From the NCBI GenBank assembly GCA_934725795.1, contig CAKVCF010000007.1:1-14370 (forward strand): DNA of 14,370 nucleotides. The letters run 5' to 3'. The stretch comes from an uncultured Clostridia bacterium (GTDB lineage: Bacteria; Bacillota; Clostridia; Christensenellales; UBA1242). Made by a program: the position numbers and the translations under genes. The notes beneath the pieces were generated by a model that had not been told where the DNA came from, searched no databases, and saw only the letters and a program-made list of their open reading frames with translations. This document shows positions 6,151-13,741 of the stretch, in pieces (positions within the stretch are counted from its first letter, which is position 1; every line of letters begins with the position of its first letter).

Positions 6151-8022
6151 TTAAGATTCACTTGTTGAGACTTCTTCGTCTGGTTCAAGGCGATAGACTG
6201 GATTTTTAATGTCGTCTTTATTTGGCTTTTTGAATTTTGAAAAGAAACCATTTACAGAACTTTTTATTTTTGCAAATCTTTGCTTTGGTGTTGGTGTGTT
6301 TGCATCTCTATATGTGTCTATATTTTTGGTGAATTTGAATTTTGGCTTAACAACTTTGTTTTGTGTTGTTTGATTATCTTGTGTGGTTAATTGATTTTTA
6401 ACACCATTAGTTGTATTGGTTAAAACATTGTCTGGTGCAGAATAATAGTCATTTTTATTTAAGTTGTTATAAGCCATATACGGATTGTAAGTGTTGCCAA
6501 AACCATTGCCTGCGTAAATGCCATTTGCATTTTGCATAGGATTACCAAATCCGTTTAATCCGCCTAAAGCACCACCGTAGCCGCCGTATCCGCCATAACC
6601 ATAGCCGTTATTAAAACCATTCATACCATAGCGATTTAAAAGTGCTGTGTTAAAAAATGTGTCTATGTTTGATTTATAGTTGCCATAAGTGTCAATGTTA
6701 GGTGTAAGCCAAGGGTGTTTTGTTGAATTGTTTGATTTAGTTTCGTCATCATCTTTAATTATGTCTTTGGTTATGTGTTCATCATTTTGATTGTTGGTCG
6801 ATTGTTCGCTAGTTTGGTTATTGTTGGTTGTTGTGTTTGAATCAGTGGTGTTATTATCAGTTTGATTTTGTGTCAAATTTCCGTCTTTATCAATCACGTA
6901 GTCGTAAATAACAGGAGCGTTATTGTTTTGCCTAAAACCATATAAAATACGGCCAATATTATTACCAGGAGCGGGGGCTGACATATTCATGAGTTGATTT
7001 ATCATGTTGAGTTGATAAACACCATTTTCAAGCATATCATTTCCGTTATAAAGGTTATCAAGCACAAGCAAATATTTCATTGCAAGTTGGTCGTAACTAC
7101 CACCAGTGTTAATGATTTTGCCAAGGTCGCTAACTGAAAAACTAAGTTCAGTTGTAGCAGCTGTGAGCCTTTTGCCAAGTGCTTTAAGTTGTGAAGATTG
7201 TTCGGTTAAAAACATACGTTGTTCATTTGTTAGCTCAATTTCATTGTTATTCACTTTATCTATCAAATTTTGAGTTTCAATAATAGCATTGTTGAGTTGC
7301 TTTTTAAGTTCACAAAACTGGTTGCATTGTTCGTCAACATCGGCGGAGAGTGAATATAGAGTTGAAATACTTGTGTTTGTTGTTTTGTTTGTGTCGATTG
7401 TTGTACCGCTAGAAGTATTGTCAGTAGTGGTGTCGGTTTTATCAGTGTTTTGTGTGTTATTATCGGTTGAATTGCTGTCTGTGGTGTTATTGGTGTTAAC
7501 GTTATCTTGCTTTGTTGTATCGCTTAAAGCGTCTACATTAACATTGTTTGTGTCCACAAGAATTTTGGCTGGCTGAACAGTTGGTGCGTCAACAATAGGT
7601 CTATCTTGGCTGTTATCAGGCAAAGTGGTTGGTTGTTGTTCGTCCAAGGCTGGTGTTTCAGTGTTTGCTTCGCTTGTGTTTGTTTGGTTAGCGTTGTTTG
7701 GCACAATTTTGGCTCGATTATTATTTTTGTTGTTTGATTGCTCTGTTGTTTGTTTTGTGCCAGCTTTTACTTGTTCATCTGCCAAGCCATTGACCAATTT
7801 TGCGTCTTCTGGCAGGGTTAAATTTAAGCGATATTTATTAAGCACTAATTTATTTAATTGGCTTTCACTTGCAGTAGAGTATTCTTTAAAATAGTTTTGA
7901 AAATTGGCAATATTGTGTTGGTACGCATCAAAAGATGTGTTTGCTTTTTCATGGTCGTCATTGCAGGCACAAAGTGCAACTGGAAGGCTGAGTATCGTTA
8001 AAATTGGTAAAATCTTTTTCAT
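6151..8022 (-). CDS. Large low-complexity lipoprotein, possibly forespore-expressed
   Basis: A 623-residue secreted lipoprotein: MKK, a hydrophobic stretch, and the lipobox LCAC with Cys20 as the likely lipidated residue. Residues about 95-220 form an Asn/Thr/Asp-rich low-complexity spacer. Residues about 225-350 are a more regular helical region with VDEQCNQFCELKKQLNN (229-245). A second Asn/Thr-rich linker (about 383-415) follows, then a Gly/Tyr-rich segment NGYGYGGYGGYGG (472-484), and a basic stretch KSSVNGFFSKFKKPNK (587-602) before an acidic tail. The motif N-I-D-T-[YF] occurs three times (442-446, 452-456, 567-571). The ribosome-binding site AAGGAG (8034-8029) supports the start. A near-consensus sigma-G promoter lies directly upstream, and the gene is divergent from spoVAC, so a role in the spore envelope is plausible. 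I know no named homologue. Confidence 0.85.
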   Translation of the reverse strand: MKKILPILTILSLPVALCACNDDHEKANTSFDAYQHNIANFQNYFKEYSTASESQLNKLVLNKYRLNLTLPEDAKLVNGLADEQVKAGTKQTTEQSNNKNNNRAKIVPNNANQTNTSEANTETPALDEQQPTTLPDNSQDRPIVDAPTVQPAKILVDTNNVNVDALSDTTKQDNVNTNNTTDSNSTDNNTQNTDKTDTTTDNTSSGTTIDTNKTTNTSISTLYSLSADVDEQCNQFCELKKQLNNAIIETQNLIDKVNNNEIELTNEQRMFLTEQSSQLKALGKRLTAATTELSFSVSDLGKIINTGGSYDQLAMKYLLVLDNLYNGNDMLENGVYQLNMINQLMNMSAPAPGNNIGRILYGFRQNNNAPVIYDYVIDKDGNLTQNQTDNNTTDSNTTTNNNQTSEQSTNNQNDEHITKDIIKDDDETKSNNSTKHPWLTPNIDTYGNYKSNIDTFFNTALLNRYGMNGFNNGYGYGGYGGYGGALGGLNGFGNPMQNANGIYAGNGFGNTYNPYMAYNNLNKNDYYSAPDNVLTNTTNGVKNQLTTQDNQTTQNKVVKPKFKFTKNIDTYRDANTPTPKQRFAKIKSSVNGFFSKFKKPNKDDIKNPVYRLEPDEEVSTSES

Positions 8023-8039
8023 AAATTTCTCCTTATCGC

Positions 8040-8068
8040 TAGTATGCCTTAAAAATTAAATATTATTT
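8040..8068 (-). promoter_or_regulatory. Candidate sigma-G promoter of the lipoprotein gene
   Basis: On the minus strand the -10 is CATACTA (8046-8040), a perfect fit to the sigma-G consensus CATNHTA. A 17-bp spacer precedes it, with AAATA (8068-8064) at the -35, four of five to GHATR. The start would lie near 8033, so the ribosome-binding site would be almost at the 5' end of the message. It does not fit the sigma-A consensus well. Confidence 0.5.
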
Positions 8069-8256
8069 ATTAAAACGCAATTTGACGATGATTTACCTTA
8101 TATTTTCAAGTTGTGAAATAATGTGTTGCACATTTAATTAATTTAATTATTTAAATTTAGACGGCTAGTTGTATAGGTTTACATGATTTTTGTTTGTTTT
8201 ATGGTTTAAATTTAATTGTGGTGGAAATAATCAACTTGAATAAAATTGGAGATGTT

Positions 8257-8703
8257 ATGGACAAAAACAAAAGGAACACAAACTATAATCTTTATGTTGA
8301 TTCAAAAGTGCCAAAAACAAAAGCTTGGCCATCACTGCTTAAAGCATTTTTTTTAGGCGGACTGATTTGTGCAATAGGTCAAGGTCTGTTTGATTTTTAC
8401 AGCCACTTTTTTCCAAATCTTGCGGAAAGTGAAGTTAGCACTTGTATGCTTATGACAATCATTTTTATAACATGCTTTTTAACTGGTATTGGTGTTTATG
8501 ATGTTATTGGTGCGTGGGGCGGTGCTGGTTCGGTTATTCCTATCACAGGATTTAGTAACTCAATTTCAAGTCCTGCAATCGAATTTAAAAAGGAAGGCAT
8601 TATATACGGCATCTGCGTTAAAATGTTCACCATCGCTGGCCCAGTGATTGTATGTGGTGTGGTTGGCTCTATTATTTGTGGCTTAGTTGGGTTGTTTATT
8701 TAA
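8257..8703 (+). CDS. spoVAC: Stage V sporulation protein AC
   Basis: 148 residues from the ATG preceded by GGAG (8248-8251) at a 5-base spacing. A longer in-frame start at 8194 adds an unconserved stretch and lacks a ribosome-binding site. Membrane segments lie at about 30-48, 62-82 and 122-148, and the family core GSVIPITGFSNSISSPAIEF (91-110) links them. The length is close to that of the B. subtilis protein. SpoVAC is an inner-membrane protein of the dipicolinic-acid channel: it helps load Ca-DPA into the forespore and acts in its release at germination. It is first of the minimal AC-AD-AE set typical of Clostridia. No convincing sigma-G promoter is visible in the 234 bp upstream, although GTATA occurs at 8171-8175. 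Confidence 0.95.
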   Translation: MDKNKRNTNYNLYVDSKVPKTKAWPSLLKAFFLGGLICAIGQGLFDFYSHFFPNLAESEVSTCMLMTIIFITCFLTGIGVYDVIGAWGGAGSVIPITGFSNSISSPAIEFKKEGIIYGICVKMFTIAGPVIVCGVVGSIICGLVGLFI

Positions 8704-8717
8704 TTTAGGTGGTTAAA

Positions 8718-9905
8718 ATGCAAACAATAATATTGAAAAACGGAGCATATCTTTACAGCGGTTATAGTATGGTTGGACCAATGGAAGCAAAAGGTCCATT
8801 GAGAAGTTATTTTGATTTTTGCTTTAAAGACGATACCTTAAAAGAAAAAACCTTTGAAAAAGCAGAGCGTAAATTGCTAAAAAACATAATCAAAGGAGCA
8901 ATCCAAAAAGCTTGCACAAATATAGGTGAGATAGACTTTCTATTTGGCGGAGATTTGCTTAACCAAATTGTTAGTTCTTCTTTTGCTGCACGCGACCTTA
9001 ATTTGCCTTTTATAGGTCTTTATTCGGCGTGTGCAACAATGGCAGAAAGCCTTGCTTTGGCTGCTATATTTATTGATAATAATCTTGCACGCAACGCAAT
9101 AGCGGCAACTTGCACACATTTCAGCAGTGCAGAAAGGCAATATCGTTTTCCGCTTGAACTTGGCAATCAACGTCCGCCAACAGCACAATGGACAATTACT
9201 GGTGGCGGCGCAAGTGTTATTTCAAGTTTGCCAAGCAATATTAAGATAAGTGCGGTAACATTTGGCAAAGTTGTTGATTATGGCGTTGCGGATGTTAATA
9301 ATATGGGCGCTGCAATGGCACCTGCGGCAGCAGATACGATTGAAGAACATCTTTTAAATCGAAATAAAAAAGCCAGTGATTATGATTTTATAGCCACAGG
9401 AGATTTAGGCAAACTAGGCAGTGAAATTTTGATTGATATTATGGAACGCAAAGGAATAATTTTAGGCAGAAATTACGCAGATTGCGGCTGTATGATGTAC
9501 GATAAAACTGAACGTGTTTTTATGGGTGGCAGTGGCGCAGGTTGTAGTGCTAGCATTTTAAACTCATACATTATCAGCAAATTAAAAAATGGTGATTACA
9601 AACGTGTTTTGTTGGTGTCAACTGGTGCATTGATGAGCACAACCACATCACAACAAGGCGATACAATACCAGGCATTGCACACGCAGTTGAATTTGAATA
9701 TTGCCAACAGGGTGAAAGTAAAGATAAAGGCACATTAAAATCAAAGCCTCAAAATAATAAGAATAAGCCAGCACAATCTCAAAACGAAAAAAGCAGTATA
9801 AATGTTGACAGTAATAAATCAACTGCTGGCAAAGCTCAAACTAGAATTAATTTGAATAATCAATCAAAGGTAACTAAACGCACAAAAGGGGGCAAAAATG
9901 ATTAA
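8718..9905 (+). CDS. spoVAD: Stage V sporulation protein AD with an extended C-terminal tail
   Basis: 395 residues from the ATG at 8718, which has AGGTGG (8707-8712) five bases upstream; the in-frame GTG at 8709 would sit inside that site. Residues 1-328 match the thiolase-like SpoVAD family. Recognisable segments are FLFGGDLLNQ (74-83), FIGLYSACATMAESLALAA (98-116), the PPTAQWTITGGGASVI stretch (153-168), TGDLGKLG (227-234), GGSGAGCSA (270-278) and VLLVSTGALMS (297-307). SpoVAD is the peripheral component that binds dipicolinic acid. The family normally ends near residue 338, after a sequence like AHAVEFEY. Here a 67-residue hydrophilic Lys/Asn/Ser/Gln-rich tail follows (329-395), without homology that I recognise. 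The gene overlaps spoVAE by eight bases. Confidence 0.95.
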   Translation: MQTIILKNGAYLYSGYSMVGPMEAKGPLRSYFDFCFKDDTLKEKTFEKAERKLLKNIIKGAIQKACTNIGEIDFLFGGDLLNQIVSSSFAARDLNLPFIGLYSACATMAESLALAAIFIDNNLARNAIAATCTHFSSAERQYRFPLELGNQRPPTAQWTITGGGASVISSLPSNIKISAVTFGKVVDYGVADVNNMGAAMAPAAADTIEEHLLNRNKKASDYDFIATGDLGKLGSEILIDIMERKGIILGRNYADCGCMMYDKTERVFMGGSGAGCSASILNSYIISKLKNGDYKRVLLVSTGALMSTTTSQQGDTIPGIAHAVEFEYCQQGESKDKGTLKSKPQNNKNKPAQSQNEKSSINVDSNKSTAGKAQTRINLNNQSKVTKRTKGGKND

Positions 9906-10275
9906 TGTTTGGGACTACGTTATATCTTTTCTTGTTGGTGGGTTTATCTGCTTTTTAGGTCAAATATTGGTTATTCGCACAAAGATAACCACAGCACGCA
10001 TTTTAGTGCTGTTTTTGGTGATTGGTATGGTGCTTGAAGTTTTTAATATTTACGCACCTTTTAAAGAGTTTGCAAAAGCTGGCGCCAGTGTGCCAATTAT
10101 CGGCTTTGGTGCAAGCCTTGCACGTGGAGCAATCACAGCAACAAAAGAGTTTGGCGTGCTTGGTATATTTACTGGTGGTTTAACGGCGGCGGCAGGTGGC
10201 ATATCTATGGCGATATTTGCTTCGTTTATATTTGCCTTAATATTCAGCAGCAAAAGCAAACGTGGCGGGCATTGA
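9898..10275 (+). CDS. spoVAE: Stage V sporulation protein AE (SpoVAEb type)
   Basis: 125 residues with three to four hydrophobic segments (about 7-26, 33-52, 63-82 and 88-116). The conserved loop GASVPIIGFGASLARGAI (62-79) parallels the one in SpoVAC, which suggests a shared fold. It is the third component of the membrane channel for dipicolinic acid. Its start overlaps the end of spoVAD by eight bases, with AAGGGGG (9887-9893) as ribosome-binding site, so the two are translationally coupled. The gene ends with a Lys/Arg/Gly-rich tail and TGA. No spoVAF or gerA-like gene follows. Confidence 0.94.
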   Translation: MINVWDYVISFLVGGFICFLGQILVIRTKITTARILVLFLVIGMVLEVFNIYAPFKEFAKAGASVPIIGFGASLARGAITATKEFGVLGIFTGGLTAAAGGISMAIFASFIFALIFSSKSKRGGH

Positions 10276-10325
10276 CGATGGCGGTATAAGCAAACTTAAA
10301 CTTTTTAGTTTTCACATGTGTTAAA

Positions 10326-10346
10326 TAAACACAATAAATGTGTTTA
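10326..10346. other. Inverted repeat after spoVAE
   Basis: TAAACACA (10326-10333) pairs perfectly with TGTGTTTA (10339-10346) around ATAAA. An overlapping palindrome CACATGTG lies just upstream (10313-10320) and could pair alternatively with the same arms. There is no T tract, so this is a weak terminator at best, or a protein-binding site between spoVA and yunB. Confidence 0.4.
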
Positions 10347-10429
10347 AGTTGATGTTTCATCTATATGACAATATTTGGCGTAATTTAGCGTTTATTAATA
10401 AATCACACAAATAAATAATAATTTAATAT

Positions 10430-11080
10430 ATGAAAAAGGACAGGCGTAAAAATAAGACAAAGATTTTTGTAACTGTCTTTTTAATTTTAATTTTGTTTTT
10501 TTCCTATTACTTTTTTGTTGCAAGCCCAGTTATTAAAACATACTGTAAGGCAGAAACACGCGCATTAACTGAAAAGGCAATAAATTTGGCAGTGAGTAAT
10601 GTTATTAACCGAACATTGAGTTATGATGCCTTAATTGACATTAACTATGGCACGAATGGTGAGATAATATCATTTTCAGCAAATCAATATGAAATAAACA
10701 GCATAAGCCGTGAAATAGTAAAAGAAGCACAGACACAAATTGCTAGTTTAGGCAAGGACGGTTTAAACCTTAAACTTGGCACATTAACTGGTATACCGAT
10801 ATTTATTGGACGAGGCTTTAACATTAACTTTAAACTTGTGCCAGTAGGGGCTGTAAGCAGCAATTTTGACAGCGAGTTTGATTCGGTTGGTATAAATATG
10901 ACAAAGCACACATTGTTTTTGTATGTAAACACTCATATAAGCATTGTTATGCCAGTTAAGACTTATGATTTTTATTCAACCAACCAAGTTATGCTTGCAG
11001 AAAGCATCATAGTAGGAAAAGTGCCAGAAGTATATTTAAATGGTGGCAGTTTAGGAAAATCTTTAAATCTTGTGCCATAG
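10430..11080 (+). CDS. yunB: Sporulation protein YunB
   Basis: 216 residues with a basic N-terminus, one membrane segment (about 12-32), and an extracytoplasmic region. The recognised family features are: the ALTEKAINLAVSNVI helix (45-59); NGEIISFSANQYEINSISR (76-94); LKLGTLTGIPIFIGRG (114-129); GAVSSNFDSEFDSVGINMTKH (140-160), where the GINxTxH pattern is typical; and MLAESIIVGKVPEVYL (188-203). YunB belongs to the mother-cell sporulation set in B. subtilis (sigma-E). Its biochemical role is not known. The start lacks a visible ribosome-binding site, and I found no good sigma-E promoter in the 154 bp upstream, so read-through from spoVA or an atypical promoter is possible. Confidence 0.9.
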   Translation: MKKDRRKNKTKIFVTVFLILILFFSYYFFVASPVIKTYCKAETRALTEKAINLAVSNVINRTLSYDALIDINYGTNGEIISFSANQYEINSISREIVKEAQTQIASLGKDGLNLKLGTLTGIPIFIGRGFNINFKLVPVGAVSSNFDSEFDSVGINMTKHTLFLYVNTHISIVMPVKTYDFYSTNQVMLAESIIVGKVPEVYLNGGSLGKSLNLVP

Positions 11081-11083
11081 CAT

Positions 11084-11112
11084 TTGTGTTGAATTTTAAG
11101 TTGTGGTATAAT
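11084..11112 (+). promoter_or_regulatory. Extended -10 promoter giving a near-leaderless mRNA
   Basis: TTGTGT (11084-11089), a 17-bp spacer, and the extended -10 TGG-TATAAT (11104-11112), which is a perfect -10. Only seven bases separate it from the ATG at 11120, so transcription would start at or within two bases of the start codon. Confidence 0.6.
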
Positions 11113-11119
11113 AAGGCAT

Positions 11120-12226
11120 ATGGTATATTTTGACAACGCAGCCACAACAAAAATTAGTTCTGCTTCACTTGACGCTTATGTAAAAACAAGTGAACAGTTT
11201 TTTAATCCTAGTGCTTTATATGCACAAGCAGGTAAATCAAAACAGGTGTTAGAACAAACACGTGAATACTTTATAAAACACTTTAATGCACCTAGCAAAT
11301 CAACGTTTATATTTACTGGTTCAGCAACAGAAGCAAATAATAGCGTTATAAACGCCAATTTAACAAGGACAGATAAAAAATACATATTTAGTGCGGGTGA
11401 ACATAGCTCTATATACGAAACAGCCAAAGCGTATAAAGAAAAGGACTTTAATGTTGTATTTATCCCATTAAACAGCAATGGAACTGTTAACACAAGCAAA
11501 TTGTATGCAGAGATAGATAATAAAACCGCATTTGTATCTATCATTCACGTAAGCAACGAAACAGGCGCAATAAATGATATACAAACCATAACAAAACGCA
11601 TAAAGGCAATCAATCCAAACATAATGGTGCATAGTGATGGAGTTCAAGCACTTGGTAAACTAAATATCAATTTAGCGGCATTAGGCGTTGATTATTATAC
11701 AATGAGTGCGCATAAGATAAACGGACCAAAAGGGGTCGCGTGCTTGTATGTTGCAAAGCCAAATCGTTTTAAGCCATTAATAATGGGTGGCGGGCAAGAA
11801 ATGAACTTGCGTTCTGGCACTGAAAATTTGCCAGCTATTGTGGCATTTAAGGTGGCGGTTGAACAATTAACTGAGCATAACTTTTCTGCGCATAAGCAGG
11901 CTATTTTAAGCCAAATAACACAAGGCCATATTTTAGTTTCAAACAGCGACTGCGTTGATAATATCATTTCAATTTGTTTTAAGGGTGTGCGTGGCGAAAC
12001 CATTTTGCATATGCTTGAAGAACAAGGCTTCTTAATTGGCACAGGTTCAGCATGTAACAGTAAGGCTGGATTTAACCGCGTGTTACAACCGATTGTTGAT
12101 AAGGCATATATTGAAGGTGCAGTGCGTATTTCGTTTGGTGATGACGTTAGCATTGACGATTGCACACGTTTAGGTAAAGCGTTAGATAATGCTGTTAAAG
12201 ATTACATTTCAAGGATAAAAAGATAA
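11120..12226 (+). CDS. Cysteine desulfurase, NifS/IscS family, partner of ThiI
   Basis: 368 residues, a full-length class V PLP-dependent aminotransferase fold that removes sulfur from cysteine as a persulfide. Visible features are YFDNAATT (3-10), the cofactor-stacking His95 (GEHSS), NETGA (146-150), SDGVQALGK (172-180) with the cofactor-binding Asp173 and Gln176, and the Schiff-base Lys199 in SAHKINGPKG. The substrate-binding region is LRSGTEN (230-236), and the catalytic Cys312 lies in GTGSACNSKAG (307-317). It ends one base before thiI, the arrangement of the dedicated NifZ-ThiI pair in B. subtilis, so its main job is probably sulfur supply for tRNA thiolation. No iscU, sufU or iscR lies nearby. 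There is no proper Shine-Dalgarno sequence (AAGG sits only three bases before the ATG), and the promoter position suggests a leaderless message. Confidence 0.95.
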   Translation: MVYFDNAATTKISSASLDAYVKTSEQFFNPSALYAQAGKSKQVLEQTREYFIKHFNAPSKSTFIFTGSATEANNSVINANLTRTDKKYIFSAGEHSSIYETAKAYKEKDFNVVFIPLNSNGTVNTSKLYAEIDNKTAFVSIIHVSNETGAINDIQTITKRIKAINPNIMVHSDGVQALGKLNINLAALGVDYYTMSAHKINGPKGVACLYVAKPNRFKPLIMGGGQEMNLRSGTENLPAIVAFKVAVEQLTEHNFSAHKQAILSQITQGHILVSNSDCVDNIISICFKGVRGETILHMLEEQGFLIGTGSACNSKAGFNRVLQPIVDKAYIEGAVRISFGDDVSIDDCTRLGKALDNAVKDYISRIKR

Positions 12227-12227
12227 T

Positions 12228-13382
12228 ATGAACAATATAATTTTAATTAGATTTAATGAAATTCACTTAAAAGGTGGCAATAAAAAATATTTTACACACC
12301 TTCTTTTTGAGAATATAAAAACTGCACTTAAAGGGTATGAGTGTAAAATTGAAAATATACAAAACCGCTTGTTAGTTCGCAATTATAAGGACGAAGACGC
12401 GATAATTAATGAATTAAAGTGCGTTTTTGGTGTGCATTCAATCTCAAAAGCAGTTGAATTAGACACTTCTGTTGACGCAATTAAAAACTTTGTTGCAACA
12501 ATCAAAATTGACGGAAGTTTTAAATGTGAAGTTAATAGGGCAGAAAAGTCTTTTCCAATAAAATCAAACGATTTTTGTGCTGATTTAGGCGAAATTGTTC
12601 TCAATAACAATCCAAATGCCTTTGTTGATATTCATAAACCAAAATCAATTATCTATGTTGATATACGAGAAAATGGCAAAACATACGTCTTTAACCATAT
12701 TATTTACGCATATTCAGGATTGCCATTAGGCGAATATCGTGATGGTTTGCTTATGCTAAGCGGTGGTATTGATAGTCCAGTTGCAGGTTTTTGTATGGCA
12801 AAACGTGGTTTAAGGCAAGATATTTTACATTTTGACAGTTTTCCTTACACAAGCCCACAAGCTAAACAAAAGGTTATTGATATTGCCAAACGAGTTAAAA
12901 AATATATTGGCGCAAAATATATGTATATTTGCAGTATGACTAAATTGCAAGAAGAATTTCATATTCAATGTAAAACAGAATTTGCAATCAATTTGTTACG
13001 CCGTGCCATGATTAGGGTAGCAAACGGAGTATGCGCTAAATATAATTATAAAACAATCATTACAGGTGAAAGTTTAGGTCAGGTTGCAAGCCAAACAATT
13101 GAAAGTTTGACCAGCACAAATTCAGTGGCAGAATATCCAGTTTTACGTCCATTAATAAGTTTTAATAAGCAAGAAATTATTGAAATTGCACAGCAAATTG
13201 ACACCTATGATTTATCAATTCTCCCTTATGAAGATTGTTGCACAGTATTTTTACCACGCAATCCAATTATTAAGCCAAAAATTGCAGATAGTTTGAAAGA
13301 AGAAGCTAAAATTATTGATTATCAACAAATGATAAACTACGTGCTTGAAAACATGGAAGTTATTGATCTAGATAAGCAATAA
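12228..13382 (+). CDS. thiI: tRNA 4-thiouridine synthase ThiI
   Basis: 384 residues. An N-terminal ferredoxin-like part plus THUMP domain (about 1-165) binds the tRNA. A PP-loop ATPase domain (about 170-370) has the signature LSGGIDSPVAG (177-187) and GESLGQVASQT (280-290). The enzyme adenylates U8 of tRNA and inserts sulfur to make 4-thiouridine. It lacks the C-terminal rhodanese domain of the E. coli enzyme, as do Bacillus and other short ThiI proteins. The sulfur should therefore come straight from the adjacent cysteine desulfurase. The ATG lies one base after the desulfurase stop, with AAGGA upstream. Cys337 and Cys338 (EDCCTVFLP) are in the conserved C-terminal region. Confidence 0.95.
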   Translation: MNNIILIRFNEIHLKGGNKKYFTHLLFENIKTALKGYECKIENIQNRLLVRNYKDEDAIINELKCVFGVHSISKAVELDTSVDAIKNFVATIKIDGSFKCEVNRAEKSFPIKSNDFCADLGEIVLNNNPNAFVDIHKPKSIIYVDIRENGKTYVFNHIIYAYSGLPLGEYRDGLLMLSGGIDSPVAGFCMAKRGLRQDILHFDSFPYTSPQAKQKVIDIAKRVKKYIGAKYMYICSMTKLQEEFHIQCKTEFAINLLRRAMIRVANGVCAKYNYKTIITGESLGQVASQTIESLTSTNSVAEYPVLRPLISFNKQEIIEIAQQIDTYDLSILPYEDCCTVFLPRNPIIKPKIADSLKEEAKIIDYQQMINYVLENMEVIDLDKQ

Positions 13383-13431
13383 TCAAACATAACTACATAT
13401 AGTGTTGATTTCATATTGAATACACAATTCA

Positions 13432-13492
13432 AAGTCAAGTAAGACAAAAAAATGAGATATAATCTTTGCAAATTTTTTGATATACTTGACTT
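13432..13492 (+). repeat. Long imperfect inverted repeat, possible thiI terminator or operator
   Basis: AAGTCAAGTA (13432-13441) and TACTTGACTT (13483-13492) are perfectly complementary. Inside them CAAAAAA (13445-13451) pairs with TTTTTTG (13473-13479), and AGAT/ATCT (13455-13458, 13462-13465) caps the structure around a 3-nt loop. GTTTTTGCTTTTT follows at 13493, so the transcript could terminate here. The right arm also contains the -35 box of the next promoter. Confidence 0.5.
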
Positions 13493-13514
13493 GTTTTTGC
13501 TTTTTATATATAAT
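13486..13514 (+). promoter_or_regulatory. Strong sigma-A promoter upstream of rny
   Basis: TTGACT (13486-13491), a 17-bp spacer, and a perfect TATAAT (13509-13514). The predicted start near 13521 would give rny a leader of about 220 nt, or could drive a small RNA in this gap. Confidence 0.65.
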
Positions 13515-13741
13515 CATTATATCGTTGAATACGATTATATTTATTGAATTTACTAGTAGCTTAGCGTGATTATATTAATTTAACCGTTAAATTTTTAATG
13601 ATTTTACGCGGCAATTAGATTTTATTTTGGCAATATTGTTTTTATGTGAAAGCTTTTTCTATGGAGAAATTTGCTCAATTTATGCCAAATACTATATTTT
13701 ATAATTAAATATTTTTGTGTTACGATTTAAAGGATGGGATT

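Larger units (their letters stand above)
13383..13741 (+). other. Intergenic region with hairpin, strong promoter and long rny leader
   Basis: A 359-bp AT-rich stretch with no gene. It holds a perfect small inverted repeat TTGAAT/ATTCAA (13416-13421 with 13427-13432), a longer imperfect hairpin (13432-13492), and a near-consensus sigma-A promoter (13486-13514). About 220 bp of possible leader follow, containing only weak hairpins such as TTTCT-ATGG-AGAAA. A second weaker candidate promoter, TTTATA with extended TGT-TACGAT, lies at 13698-13726. I see no T-box or known riboswitch motif. Confidence 0.5.

Noticed and set aside
7289..7894. Two open frames on the plus strand opposite the lipoprotein gene
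   Set aside because: They are Val/Leu/Ser-rich shadows of the Asn/Thr-rich low-complexity coding sequence on the other strand, without ribosome-binding sites.
8194..8256. 22-codon longer start for spoVAC
   Set aside because: No ribosome-binding site precedes it, the extra residues are not family-like, and starting at 8257 gives the usual family length.
8709..8717. GTG start for spoVAD
   Set aside because: The GTG lies within the AGGTGG ribosome-binding site of the ATG at 8718.
11176..12165. Long minus-strand open frames opposite the cysteine desulfurase
   Set aside because: They lack family features and ribosome-binding sites and lie entirely over an unmistakable conserved gene.
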